Assembly (NCBI GenBank): GCA_948146395.1
Contig: OX411543.1
Location: 58,829,689-58,893,688 of the forward strand
DNA: 64,000 nucleotides
Direction: 5' to 3'
DNA from: Fragum whitleyi
Lineage: Eukaryota > Mollusca > Bivalvia > Cardiida > Cardiidae
Positions within the stretch are counted from its first letter, which is position 1. The number at the start of each line of letters is the position of its first letter. Shown here in pieces: positions 10,020 to 20,856 of the stretch. The notes under the pieces were generated by a model. The model was not told where the DNA came from, made no database searches, and saw only the letters and a program-made list of their open reading frames with translations. The position numbers were made by a program, and so were the translations under genes.

Positions 10020-11000
10020 CACTTTGATTTTCTATTTCGACCGAAAATTGTATATTTGTTGTTCAATTCTACATACGTTTCTTTAATGATTTCCGAATGT
10101 CTATACAGATATTTAGCGTATATCATAAATTGATGACAAAACGCAGTAAAACACCTTTTTTGGACATGAAATTATGATATGCCGGGTATTTTTTGTTTTC
10201 GAAAAATTTACATTGATGTTTGTTATACTCAACGTTGTATCACTAAACTTACTAAATGCATTTTCAAAAAAACAACATTATTCATGCAAAGTGGGTGGCC
10301 GTTATGTTGCTATTTCGGAGCGTACCGACAGTTAGGTGTCACCAGGCTTTCTTTTTGATGGCACAAGGTGACACAGAAAGACAAATAGAAAATTCATTTG
10401 TCTCTAGCACTGTTTGTATGACACTCCCACAGGACTAAAATAGTCTATACATTTATACTTTTGACACGCAAGTTTTCTTGGATTCGACTGAGATAATTTG
10501 AAATACAAACCGCGATTGACGGCGCATCTACTTGGCCTGGAAATTGACTATTTCGACTGAAAATTGAATATTTATGTTTTTAATAGAAATATAAATTTCT
10601 TTAATGTTTTCTATGGAGGTTTTTATGCACATAAGGATTTAATGACAAAACACGGCGGTTTTTTCATCAAAATTCAATATATTCGATGTTTTTTTGTTTG
10701 CTTTTGTTTTTTCAAATCTTTTGTAGATTTCTTTTTACTCGGCGTATAATCACTATATCTACTAAATGTAGTTTCAAAGATACATGTATGCCACCACATA
10801 TAAAATGCGTTGCCATTATGATAACATTTAGGTACGTGCCGACAGTAATGTGTCACCAGGCTTTCTTATTGATGACAAAAGGTGACACAGAAAGACAAAT
10901 AGAAAATTCATTTGTCTCTTGCACTGTGTGTAATGCACTCCCACAGGACTGAAAATAGTCTATACATTTATACTTTTGACACACAAGTTATCTTCGTTTT
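10020..11000 (+). repeat. Repeat D, two tandem copies of ~500-530 bp
   Basis: The copy at about 10020-10520 and the copy at about 10540-11000 share, in the same order: TTTCGAC.GAAAATTG, TTCTTTAATG.TTTC, GATGACAAAACGC/TGACAAAACACGG, CGACAGTTAGGTGTCACC, GGTGACACAGAAAGACAAAT, ATTCATTTGTCTC, CTCCCACAGGACT and TTTATACTTTTGACACGCAA. The 60-88 residue open frames here are by-products of this repeat. A third, shorter copy is at 8395-8605. Confidence 0.75.
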
Positions 11001-12905
11001 GAATGAGTTCACCTAAAATGCCAAAATACAAGACATTGTCCTGTAAAACGTTGTTTATTTAGACATATGTATGGTATCATGAATCTATTCAAGCAGGAAA
11101 TTATTTTAAGAAGGAACTAATATTTGTTCGTAAACATTACAGGACTTAGACATCTTTGGCAAACTGAGTTTACGCATCAATAGAGCACAATTCATTGACC
11201 AAAATAAATTAATTGTAATTTTAGCAATTATCCTGGTATTTCACATTGTAAAATAAAGTAATTCCCTTTATACGAGTTTGTATTGTTTATTTTTCATTTT
11301 CACGACTGGATCTACTTTTTCAAGCAAGTAAATTAATTGTAAACGATGGACAAGCAATCAAGAACCATTTAATCAACGAGAAAGATTCTCGTAAAAATGG
11401 TTTAAACTGTCTCTAAGCTTTAAAACATGCTAAACGATAATGAGAGAAGAATAGAAAATATTTTTACAAAGGCGTTGCCCAAACACGAGATAATTTCACA
11501 ATTCAATTTTTGCAATTCACAAAAATGGCTATGAAGCATTTGCCGGCAATTTTCCCCTCTCTTTGTAGTCACCCATCTATTTATAGGTTAAAAAGAACAA
11601 ATGCATGCAATGATTTCTCTCCTTCCTTATATGAATTGCGCATTAGATATGGTATATTGTAAGCGCATGTATTTACATTTCTAAAGAATAATAATCTTAT
11701 TATTGCAGCTCAATAGCCTACAGGTATTGCGTGCTTAACACCATTGAAACCGACAATGGCATAAGAATTGTGGTGTTCATTGCGTTCAGCATGCAACACA
11801 ACACTACATATGTATCAGTTCTATAAAACACATTAAAGTGTGTTTGTCTTCTGTAAATGGCGTGAGTCTGGGAAATAATCATTTGCCATGATCCAGACGA
11901 ACTCTACCATCATCATCAGACGACATTTGAAAATAGACTTACAAAGTAAAGCTATACATCTCGCCATGGAGTGAACAAACACCTAAATGTTAAATCTTAT
12001 CGGTTTCTCGACCATGTTGAACTCTGGTGGAAAAAAGCAAATTTGACATCGAGAAATGAACACTTGGCCCTTTGAAGCAATCCAAAATAGCTCATTCGTC
12101 GCTTCATCCATAGCATTTAGAACATTGACTCAAATAGTTCAGAATGATCCGAAATTGCTCTGCAGTTGTATTCCAATCGCTTCATAGATTTTATGATGTC
12201 AGTGGCTGGGGGTTGATTAGAAAGCGTCTGGCTGTTCTGTGAAAGGTTAAAAAGATATTTTTTGTGGAGGACAGTAAGTAAGTTGTACAAAATAGGGGGA
12301 TAAATGCGTTCTTTCGACCAGTTCGTTAAACTTTGTTTTGTAACTTTACACCACCAATGAAATTTGTCTAGTTAAAAAAAGGTATTTACTTCTTTAAAGG
12401 TGATTTTGGAACTACTATATCAAGTTTGTCAGACAAATTTCCTACACTGTTAATATGATTTGGAGTGATTGCTTTTGTCTGAATTAATCATCATGACACG
12501 TGTCTTGAGTCACCCGTTATGTGCAACTCAATTTATTTTTGTTGAACGAATATAGCAAAAGTAAGGGTGTCTTTCACGTACCTTCTTAATTTCCTTCTTG
12601 TCTCTCTCCTCCAACTCATTTATTTTCATTTTCAAAAATATTTCAGAATTATTCTCCTAGTCTTTAGTGGTAAGAGCCCGAATTGTGACTCGATGATTAT
12701 GGATTCAGTGTAAAGTCGTTGGGCGAACCATCAGTATGAAAAAAGACTATAAAATGAACTTGTTTTTTTTTCTTTTAGTTTTTTTTGAGATGCTACCTAC
12801 TTCTCCGACCTTTCACGAGAGTCTTTTTGTTTCTGGATTTCGACAATATTCTTCATTATGCAATGCTCTTTGCCATGGCGTCGAGCAGAAGACGGCAATT
12901 CGATA
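11001..12905. other. Intergenic, no gene seen
   Basis: About 1.9 kb of AT-rich sequence without a convincing exon, RNA gene or repeated element. The frame starting at 12736 runs into the MITE at 12906 and is not a gene. Confidence 0.5.
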
Positions 12906-13326
12906 TACAGTTAATTACATCATGAAATTGACAATCGTTCCGATCAAAACCATTCAAATTCATTCACTTATTGCTCAAATCATTCAATCCAAACACTCAC
13001 TCACACCATTCAAAAGCGCTCCAAACTCACCTAAAATGGATAGAATCAACAACCACATTCAGAAAATATATAAAGAGAGAAAAAAAATGCTATTTCGCTT
13101 ACATAATTGATATTGTAAGCGTCTGATTAATTCTTGAAGAAATAGGAAGATATTTATTGAACGTGTATGCATAATCCATTAATGTTATAAATATCGCTAA
13201 TTTTGTTCATCCTGAACAAAATTAGCTGTATTGGATTACCTTCCCTTCATTTCACAAAATAAATCGCTCCACACATTCATTCAATTTTATTCCCAAATCA
13301 TTCACAATGTCAATTTCACGACTGTA
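12906..13326. mobile_element. TA-flanked mariner-like MITE (copy 5)
   Basis: TACAGTTAATTACATCATG and then AAATTGACA form the left end. AATGTCAATTTCACGACTG and then TA form the right end. The inner pair around GTTCATCCTGAACAAAATTAGC (about 13205) is kept, though its left GGGAGGTAATC arm is eroded. Orientation matches copies 2 and 3. Confidence 0.8.
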
Positions 13327-13735
13327 CACGTGGGATGTCACAAACTATCGTGACCATTCAGAATACGAGATATTATAAAGTCTTGATCGAATATTGTTAA
13401 ATATACTTTTGATAGACAAGCCAATGCTTCGTTATAAAAAAGAAACTTGAAATAGCGATATCAGGGAATAAAGCTGCGCGGTCAAAAATTACGAACAAAA
13501 ATTGTCCATATTAGAATATATCAAAACAATAAATAGCTTCGTAATTTAGTCTATGTAAAACCATTCCTCGAATACTGGTCTGCAGATGAACTAGTAAGGA
13601 AAAACAAATGAAGCTCAACTAGTCAACGAGCATCACACAGTGTTTCGTTAGTGCGCTCAGTGCAAAATCTTTAAAGAAACAAACAAACAAAAAACATATT
13701 TCTTGTTTACGTGAACTATCAGTATGTCTTCACTT
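13327..13735. other. Intergenic, no gene seen
   Basis: AT-rich sequence with no recognisable feature. Confidence 0.4.
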
Positions 13736-13850
13736 ATAATGCCCTCCTTTGAAGAAGAGGGTCGGTCGGTCCGTCGGTCCGTCCGTAGAGCTTTTTTGTC
13801 CGCAGCATATCTAAAAAAAGTATGTTAGCTAGAAATATGAAAATTTACAA
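13736..13850 (-). repeat. Fragment of the GGGGGCAT / GGTC-rich element
   Basis: AATGCCCTCCTTTGAAGAAGAGGG is followed by GTCGGTCGGTCCGTCGGTCC and CCGCAGCATATCT. This is the reverse-orientation counterpart of the sequence at 1-210. Confidence 0.5.
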
Positions 13851-16800
13851 GCGGGTAGATCTCATTATGGAGTATTACAATAAACCAAAAACCCTGCAAA
13901 TCGGATTTTTTTTTAGTTTTTGTCCTTTGTTAATTGACAAAGAATATGACAGTGACCTGCTCTTTCGGGGGCACAAATGGTTTACAAACATCTCTTGTTT
14001 TATAGCAGACATGCGCTCCCCGTAGGTTTGACTAGGTTTTTGTTTCTATAAATTTTTATATTTGACAATGATATACTGTCGCTTTTCGTACACCGTGTTC
14101 GAAATACAATTAACTTAGCACTCACCATACTTCATGATACTTGTCGGAAGTAGCTTTTATCGTTTTAACATATATATATTTTAATCTAAAACTCTTTTTT
14201 CGATATTTTACATTTCTCAAATTCGGAATGCTTTGGCGTAAATCAAATGTGTTCCACAACAGGACTTTCAGTACTTTGATTGACATAAAACTACGGTACA
14301 TATCTACTAAAGTCACGTGCCTTTCATGAATGAAGAGATACTCTTTTGTCCCTCGAAAAGACTCGGAATACAAATTAGTCACTCGAAGGGACCTAACTGG
14401 ACTCCTCGAGAGTTCTTAAGGCTTCCTTTTTCGAACATGAGACGAGGTTGAGTGGAGGAATTGTTTTTGGAATTGAGCCCTTATTCTATCCGATATAATT
14501 CGCGATACTATTCTTACTTTCTTAATCCCCATGTAGGTTTTAAGCTGCTCTTTCACAGTTCTTAATAGGAAAAAAAATAGTTCCTAGATTCGGAAATTTG
14601 TGCGTTTCGTTCATTTTTCGCATGTATCGATATGAAGTTTGCCAATCGACAAATACTTTGACCTTTACATTTGATAAAATGGGACAAACCGGCAGAATTG
14701 CATGCGTAAAAAGTTGGCAAAAATTTAAGAATAATCTTTTAGACGTTAGTAGTTGCTTTATCTTTTCAGAATAAAATTCCGCTTATTTAAGGAATGTCTG
14801 TCTTTCTTTTCATTGCCTTATCAGATCCGATCTTATTATTTTATAGTTTGCTACACAGTAAAGTCATTTCTTCCGATTATTTTCTTAACAGAAAAAAATC
14901 ACAAATCGCATTTTCCTTATCTGTGAAAGAGCAGCTTTAATGTCACATGTTTGCTTATATTGAAGGACTAATCTATAAATTGACTTAGACAGAGTGACGG
15001 AAGTCCGTCACGTTGCATGAGTCCATTTAAAGATTTTGTGTAGGTAAACCATAACACGTTTTGGTACTTTAAGAATTTACAGACCATATTTTAAAAACAG
15101 TGTTTAGCTTTGAACTTAAAGTGACGGTGAAGTGCAAAACGACAATGCGTCTTAGAAAGGTGTTTTTGGATTTTTTTTCAGTCACTAAATCTTTTCTTGT
15201 GATGTATTTATGCAAGATATAATTGTGATGTATAAACAAATCTTTTTGAAATAGTAACTGAACTTCTTGTATACTAAAGGAAACTGTAATGGACCTAGCA
15301 TGACATGATGGGCGTTGCAACGCATTTTTTTATGAAAATCCACTGCGACGTTTTATTACTACGTCATTATCCACCGCTAGTAATTCAATATTATCTGAAG
15401 TTATAAGATGAATACCGATGTCGAGTCGATTGCGAAATTATTATTATTTGTGGGTTATACCGTAAGATCAGACAATAAAAAAAATAATTTGCTCTTTCAA
15501 AATCATAGAAAGTGTAAGCACCGATTCTCCCGGGACAGTGTGACACATAGTTCCATGGGACATTATATTTACTACCATTCTTAATGACAAATTCAATGCA
15601 ACTATCCTGTTTACTCTCTAGCTTTAGAACTGAATGATTCCACCGAGACAGAATTTGAAACAAGGTGACTAATATCAATAATAAATCGTCGTAGGCCGAC
15701 TATATCAAGTATAACTACAGCTTATGAAAAAGCTGGTTTCGGTTTTAAAGCTAGCTATTTTAATGATATATTATTTGACAATAAATAAAGTATTCTAAAT
15801 AATTTGTAAATATTTATATTAACGATGGTACATTTTGTATAAGTAAATTACGCTATTTTGACCCGTCGATTGAATAGAAATGTATTGTAACCGCAAGTCA
15901 CAATACCGTATTCGAGTTAATTATTGATAATAGTAAAGGTGGTATTTATGAAAATATTCATAAAACTGATAATAAAACAATGCTGGCATTAATAGAAAAT
16001 AATGATCGTCATTAAATTGGAATCTGAATTCGTTTGCGTCGTCATCATAGTAAAAGAATTCTAACCACAGGCGCTTATTTCACAATCCGATTTTAGTCGT
16101 AAAAAAAGGTTACCCAATTTTAGTCGTAAAATAAAGGTTATCTAATACTCTTATAGGCCTATTACATATCTAGCAAGAATCGGACTTTTAAACAATCGCT
16201 TGTGATTTTGGCGACATTTTAGTCCCGGCTTACATACAGGCGCCCATTCTAAAAAAGAACAATCCCCTTAGGACAGGGTGACACATAAAATCAGACGGCG
16301 AATGTTTCTTTGTTAGAATAATCATGCCTATTGACGAATCAAATATTGTTCTGCTAGTTTACTCGTCAGAATTTTCTGACAATGGATTGGTGACTGATTT
16401 AGTACACACGCACTCTTACTCTTTGTCACGTGATAAGAATTTCGTCTGATATAGTCTTTAACCCATCATTAATTGAATAGGGTCCATCTTAGAAGTACAT
16501 AAAGTGACGACCCTGGTCAGACTGCGCAGACTGACTAGGATCGACACATTTGGTAATAAAAGGGTATTCTCAATCTAGAACGGTCATTCCAACATCCTAT
16601 ATTTCGCTGTTGTTGTTTTGTGTGTGTGTGAGAGTTTTTTGTTTGTTTGTTTTGTTTGTTTGTGTTTTTTCTCTTCTTTTTTGGTTGTTGTTGTTGTTTA
16701 TTCGTTGGGTGGTTTTTTTGTTTGTTTTGTTTTAAAAATCTTTTTATGTTGTTTGCTTGCTTTTAATGTTGTTACATTCCCATTTTCGTTTTTTTTCCCT

Positions 16801-16902
16801 TGAAAAGCAGCCTCTGCCTGGCCTGTGCCCAATCCAATCCAAAGCACACACGGCGATCTATTCGTTAAAATACCCTCTGCTTTCTGCCACAGTGTTGAAT
16901 GC
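13851..16902. other. Long intergenic stretch, no gene seen
   Basis: Three kilobases with only short frames. Two loosely related bits, GGGACAGTGTGACACATAG (15532) and GGACAGGGTGACACATAAAA (16271), both follow a CGATTCT/CAATCCCC context and suggest eroded copies of one element. TTTTAGTCGTAAAA..AAAGGTTA is tandemly duplicated at about 16092-16140. GT-rich simple sequence at 16615-16740 generates V/F-rich spurious frames. Confidence 0.5.
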
Positions 16903-17181
16903 AATGGCGTAGCTCCCATTACGCAAATTACGCGAGTGCGTAAAAGAAATAATGCTCTGTTGAAAAATATCGTGGATGAATGATCAAATCATCGAAACTA
17001 CATCTTATTCAAGCTGTAGTTACGATGTTTTGATTATTCACTAACGCTCAATTCATAAAAAGGGAGCTGATGGAGGGCATTCTTCTTTTGTCATAGTTGT
17101 CATTTAGCCTTTATCCTATATATTCTTTGGTTGTCGCATTCTGAGTGCGTTAAGATTTCAGAATCCTAGTTACGCCTATGG
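16903..17181. mobile_element. GGCGTAACTA-ended MITE (copy 1)
   Basis: The ends face each other: AATGGCGTAGCTCCCATTACGCA on the left and CCTAGTTACGCCTATGG on the right. The centre is a palindrome around ACTACATCTTATTCAAGCTGTAGTTACGATGTTTTGATTATTC. Further copies are at 57591-57858 and 60338-60612. It has no coding capacity. Confidence 0.7.
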
Positions 17182-17182
17182 A

Positions 17183-17580
17183 ATGAGCCATGGCTGGTCA
17201 AAATGTCTCAATAAGTCGTAATTTGATTAAAACAAAAAATAGATTCAGTAGGCTGACTAATTTAGTTTAAAAGACTCTTAGTAATATTCCATCATAGTCT
17301 GGCAAAGAGTATAGAAATAAACCAGAGGTTTAGAACAGTATTCCAAGGACAAGACAATAAATTTCAATAAACTCTCGATGGTTCCTTTGTTACGCAATAA
17401 AACTGTAAACACCCTTGTGAACTGTCTACGCGTAGGCATTAATCTATGGAAAAAGTATTTCCTAAAATTTGTAACTGGCATTCAAGCTGCTTTTCTGTTT
17501 TCGATAAGCACAAGTCATCATTAGGAAGTGTAAGTCTCTGAATGTTTAGATTATGTTTCTTTTAATTCATGATACTACTT
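17183..17580. other. Intergenic, no gene seen
   Basis: AT-rich. The frame at 17278-17481 (67 residues) is not recognisable. Confidence 0.4.
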
Positions 17581-17581
17581 A

Positions 17582-18093
17582 AAGTTAACAAAATCGTGAA
17601 ATTGACTAGGCGAATAATTTTGGAATGATAAAAGAATGAAATTGAATGAGTGTGTGGAGAGTTTTGAGTGAATTTAATGGGAGGTAATCCAATAACGCAA
17701 TTTTTGTTCGGTAAGAACAAAATTAGCGAAATTGATTACCTTACTTTAAAAAAAAATATGAATTCATTTTCCACATAAAGCTTCCTATTTCTTCAAGAAC
17801 CTATTTGACGCTTACAATTTGAATTATGTCAGTGAAAACGCGATTTTTCTCTATCCAAATTTAATTTGAATGACGATGTTGATTCTATATTTTTTCAATG
17901 GGTTTGAGCGTTTTTGAAAAGTTTGAGTGAGTGTTTGGAATGAATGAATGAATGAATGAATGAATGAATGAATGAATGAATGAATGAATGAATGAATGAA
18001 TGAATGAATGAATGAATGAATGAAGCGCTGAGCGAGTGATTTAAAATGGTTTTGATTGAGGCAAATGTCAATATCACGATGTAACTAACTGTA
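17582..18093. mobile_element. TA-type MITE (copy 6) carrying an expanded GAAT microsatellite
   Basis: The left end is AGTTAACAAAATCGTG with AAATTGAC. The right end is TGTCAATATCACGATGTAAC then TAACTGTA. The inner palindrome is at about 17678-17748. The element is ~80 bp longer than its relatives because their GAATGAATG tract has expanded here to about 22 units (17938-18024). Confidence 0.8.
17938..18024. repeat. (GAAT)n microsatellite inside MITE
   Basis: About 22 uninterrupted tetranucleotide units, arising from the GAATGAATGA seed present in every copy of this MITE family. On the minus strand it encodes an HSFI repeat, an artefact. Confidence 0.95.
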
Positions 18094-18875
18094 ACACAAC
18101 AGACGCAAGCGAATGTAGAACTAGGACGGTCCAAGGGTTGAGTTCCTGATTTTAACAGACTTTTCCGTCCAGCCATCCTGTGGTAAACGAGACAGTTTGG
18201 TGAATGTGTGCTAGTGCTTGCGTTCGTCCGTCCGATTTTATCAGGGCACTAACAGTTCCTACAATTAGCGCAATTGTTCCCCGTAATTAATAAGTATGCT
18301 ATGTTGCACTAATGCCAAGATAGAGACAAATGTTCAATTTCATCTAAATGTGTGGATGAAAATTTATATATATATATATATATATTAACAAAATAGGAAC
18401 TTTGCCCCCCGTGAATGCTAGAATGAGTGTTGATAAAGCGTATCAAATAGGGAGACTCGGAGTATACAGTAGGGGGAGGCTTTTTTTAAATATCTAGTTT
18501 GTCATTCAGATTTCCTCATAAAGAATTTGACACAACGTATCGTAAAATATAATAAAATTGTCCCCTAGTCTATCAAGCCGTAACCACTTCATATTTCAAA
18601 GTTCCTACAATCTAATTATTATTGTCTACGATCCTCTCACACTCAAAATACAGCAAGGCGAAAATGACAAAAGATCACTTGGGACCTATATCAATTATTG
18701 TTAATGTACTTTGATGATCTAAAATGACTTTTAACATGCCAGGGGCAAATCGTTTTCGAAGGAACATTGCGGGGAGAAAGCGATCCTTGATTGGTAATAA
18801 CTCAAATCAAATCGTGACCGCCGGCATTTGATTTGTACTCGATAGATTATTTCCAAAAGGATAAGTATCTTATAA
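18094..18875. other. Intergenic with a (TA)n microsatellite
   Basis: A TA repeat of about 10 units lies at 18365-18385. Otherwise this is AT-rich sequence with no recognisable gene. Confidence 0.5.
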
Positions 18876-19944
18876 AAAAACAAGATGTGTTTGTGAAACA
18901 CGAATGCCCCCGTAACAGCATTTTTTCAACATGTTGACCTTGACATATGACCTTTAAACATGACCTTGACTTTGACCTACAGATGTACATCACCGAGATC
19001 TTTCATCATGCCAATTATGAGAACGGCATCTTGAAAATGCTTGAATTAACTGAACAATTCAAGTTTTTCGGTTACGATTGAAAGAAGTTTGACCTTAACA
19101 GATGACATTTACATTGTCATATGACCTTAACCTAGGTTTCTACAGATGCACATGCCAAATATTAGGTGTGTACCTTTAGGAGACTTGAATCTTTCGTCAA
19201 TCTTCAGTGTTTTGATTAAGTTTTTGAGTTACTAGTATTTGACCGAAGTAGATGACCTTGACCTTATCATATAATATTGTCTTTATAACCATCAGATGCG
19301 TATCATTGAGTTCAATCAGCATGCCACATATGAGGCTTATATCTTGAATAGGCTTAAAGATATTGGCAAAATTTAGTTTTTGTTTAAGTTTTTGAGTTAT
19401 TTGACCTTGACAGATGACCTTGCCCATGGCACATGACACATCATATCGTGTATTCCTTGGTTTCAGCAGATGCAGACCATTGAGATCTTTGATTAATCCA
19501 AATATGGGCATTGTTCATTTAAGTTTTTATTTAAGTTTTTGAGTTTTTTTTACCTTGACAGATGACCTTGACCTTGTCAAACGACTTTGGTATCAGCAGA
19601 TGCGTATCATTGAACTCTATCACATGCCAAATATGAGGCTTGTATCTTGAATAGGCCTGAAGATATTGGCAATGTTAAGTTTTTGAGTTATTTGACCTTG
19701 ACAAATGACCTTGACTTTGTCACATAACCTTTACTTTGGCATAAGCAGATGCGGATCGTTGAGATCTATCACCATGCCAAACATGAGCATTGTTTTTTTT
19801 AATAGGCTTGAAGATATAAGCATTGTTAAGTTTTTTGGTTAAATTTCGCAGACAGACAGACGGATGGACGGAGGGACAGACAGGCAGACGTACAACGGTG
19901 AAACAATATGACCCCGATCTTTCGATTTGGGGGCATAAAACCAT
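18876..19944 (+). repeat. TGACCTTGA-rich tandem element with ATGCCCCC...GGGGGCAT ends
   Basis: It opens with CAAGATGTGTTTGTGAAACAC, then ATGCCCCC (about 18905), and closes with a GACAGACAGACGGACGG-type simple repeat, then GGGGGCATAAAA (19930). Between are about six loosely conserved 130-175 bp units. Each has TTTGACCTTGAC..ATGACCTTGAC, CAGATGCG.ATCATTGAG, CATGCCAAATATGAG and GCTTGAAGATATTGGC. Exact TGACCTTGA occurs at 18935, 18961, 19253, 19402, 19563, 19693 and 19706. No protein is encoded; open frames on the minus strand are side effects. Confidence 0.75.
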
Positions 19945-20345
19945 TTTGTCGTTATTGTTTTGTCTTTAATTCGAAATTTAAAATAAGTCCTAATTGAGGG
20001 ATGTTGACAATAAAATTTTTGTCATATTTGAAAGGGAACCGTCCCACATGGTAGAAAACATTGTGGGAGAAAAGAGAAGTATTGTTTGTTACAAGCATCA
20101 ATAGAAAGAGCTAAAATGAAATATTTCTAAGCACTATTAAATGTTTGTTCAAAAAATCTCTCATTTTCTTGCGTTCCAGATGAAATCGTATAGAAATGAG
20201 CTCTGAAATGCCCGTGCACGTATAGCTGCTATAAAATACCCCTCTTACGAGGTGAGGTAAAATGGGCAAACAGTTTGCACCGTTTTGTCATCCTGGACTT
20301 CCTGGCATATAATCAATGCAGTGGTACGTAATGCTTCGAGTCATG
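19945..20345. other. Intergenic with a hairpin-family fragment
   Basis: About 20250-20306 (AATGGGCAAACAGTTTGCACCGTTTTGTCATCCTGGA in part) matches the right arm of the ~135 bp hairpin family. No gene is visible. Confidence 0.5.
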
Positions 20346-20786
20346 TACAGTTAACAACATCGTGAAATTGACAAGATGAATGATTTTGGAACGATTTTGG
20401 AACGAATGAAATTGAATGAGTTTGTGGAGCGGGTTTTGAGTGCGTTTAATGGAAGGTAATCCAATATTGCAAATTTTGTTCAGGATGAACAAAATTAGCA
20501 ATATATGTTACCTCCCTTTAAAAATTAGTCTATATGTTCTATAATTAGCTTCAATTTCCTCAAGAATTAATCAGACGCTTAAAATTTCAATTAATTGAGT
20601 GAAATCCCGACTTTTTCCAAGTTATTTTTATTTTGAACAAAGTTGTTGCTATATCTTTTTCAGTGAGTTTGGAGCGTTTTTGATCGATTTGAGTGAGTAT
20701 TTGGAATGAATGAATGGAGCGCTGAGTGAGTGATTTAGAATTGTTTTGATTGAGATGAATGTCAATTTCACGATGTAACTAACTGT
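20346..20786. mobile_element. TA-type mariner-like MITE (copy 7, well preserved)
   Basis: Left end TACAGTTAACAACATCGTG then AAATTGACA; right end TGTCAATTTCACGATGTAAC then TAACTGT. The inner palindrome around GTTCAGGATGAAC lies at about 20453-20517 (GGAAGGTAATCCAATATTGC...GCAATATATGTTACCTCCC). This copy shows both nested inverted repeats clearly. Confidence 0.88.
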
Positions 20787-20792
20787 TGGTCA

Positions 20793-20856
20793 TGTGCAAA
20801 GCGGGTGCCATTTCTCAAACGTTTTTCGCGAATGTTTCCATCATGAACGCAGGGCA
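20793..20856. repeat. Half copy of hairpin family
   Basis: GTGCAAAGCGGGTGCCATTTC through TCATGAACGCAGGGCAT corresponds to the right arm only. It abuts MITE copy 7. Confidence 0.6.

Noticed and set aside
17895..18176. Frame with (HSFI)n repeats.
   Set aside because: Translation of the GAAT microsatellite.
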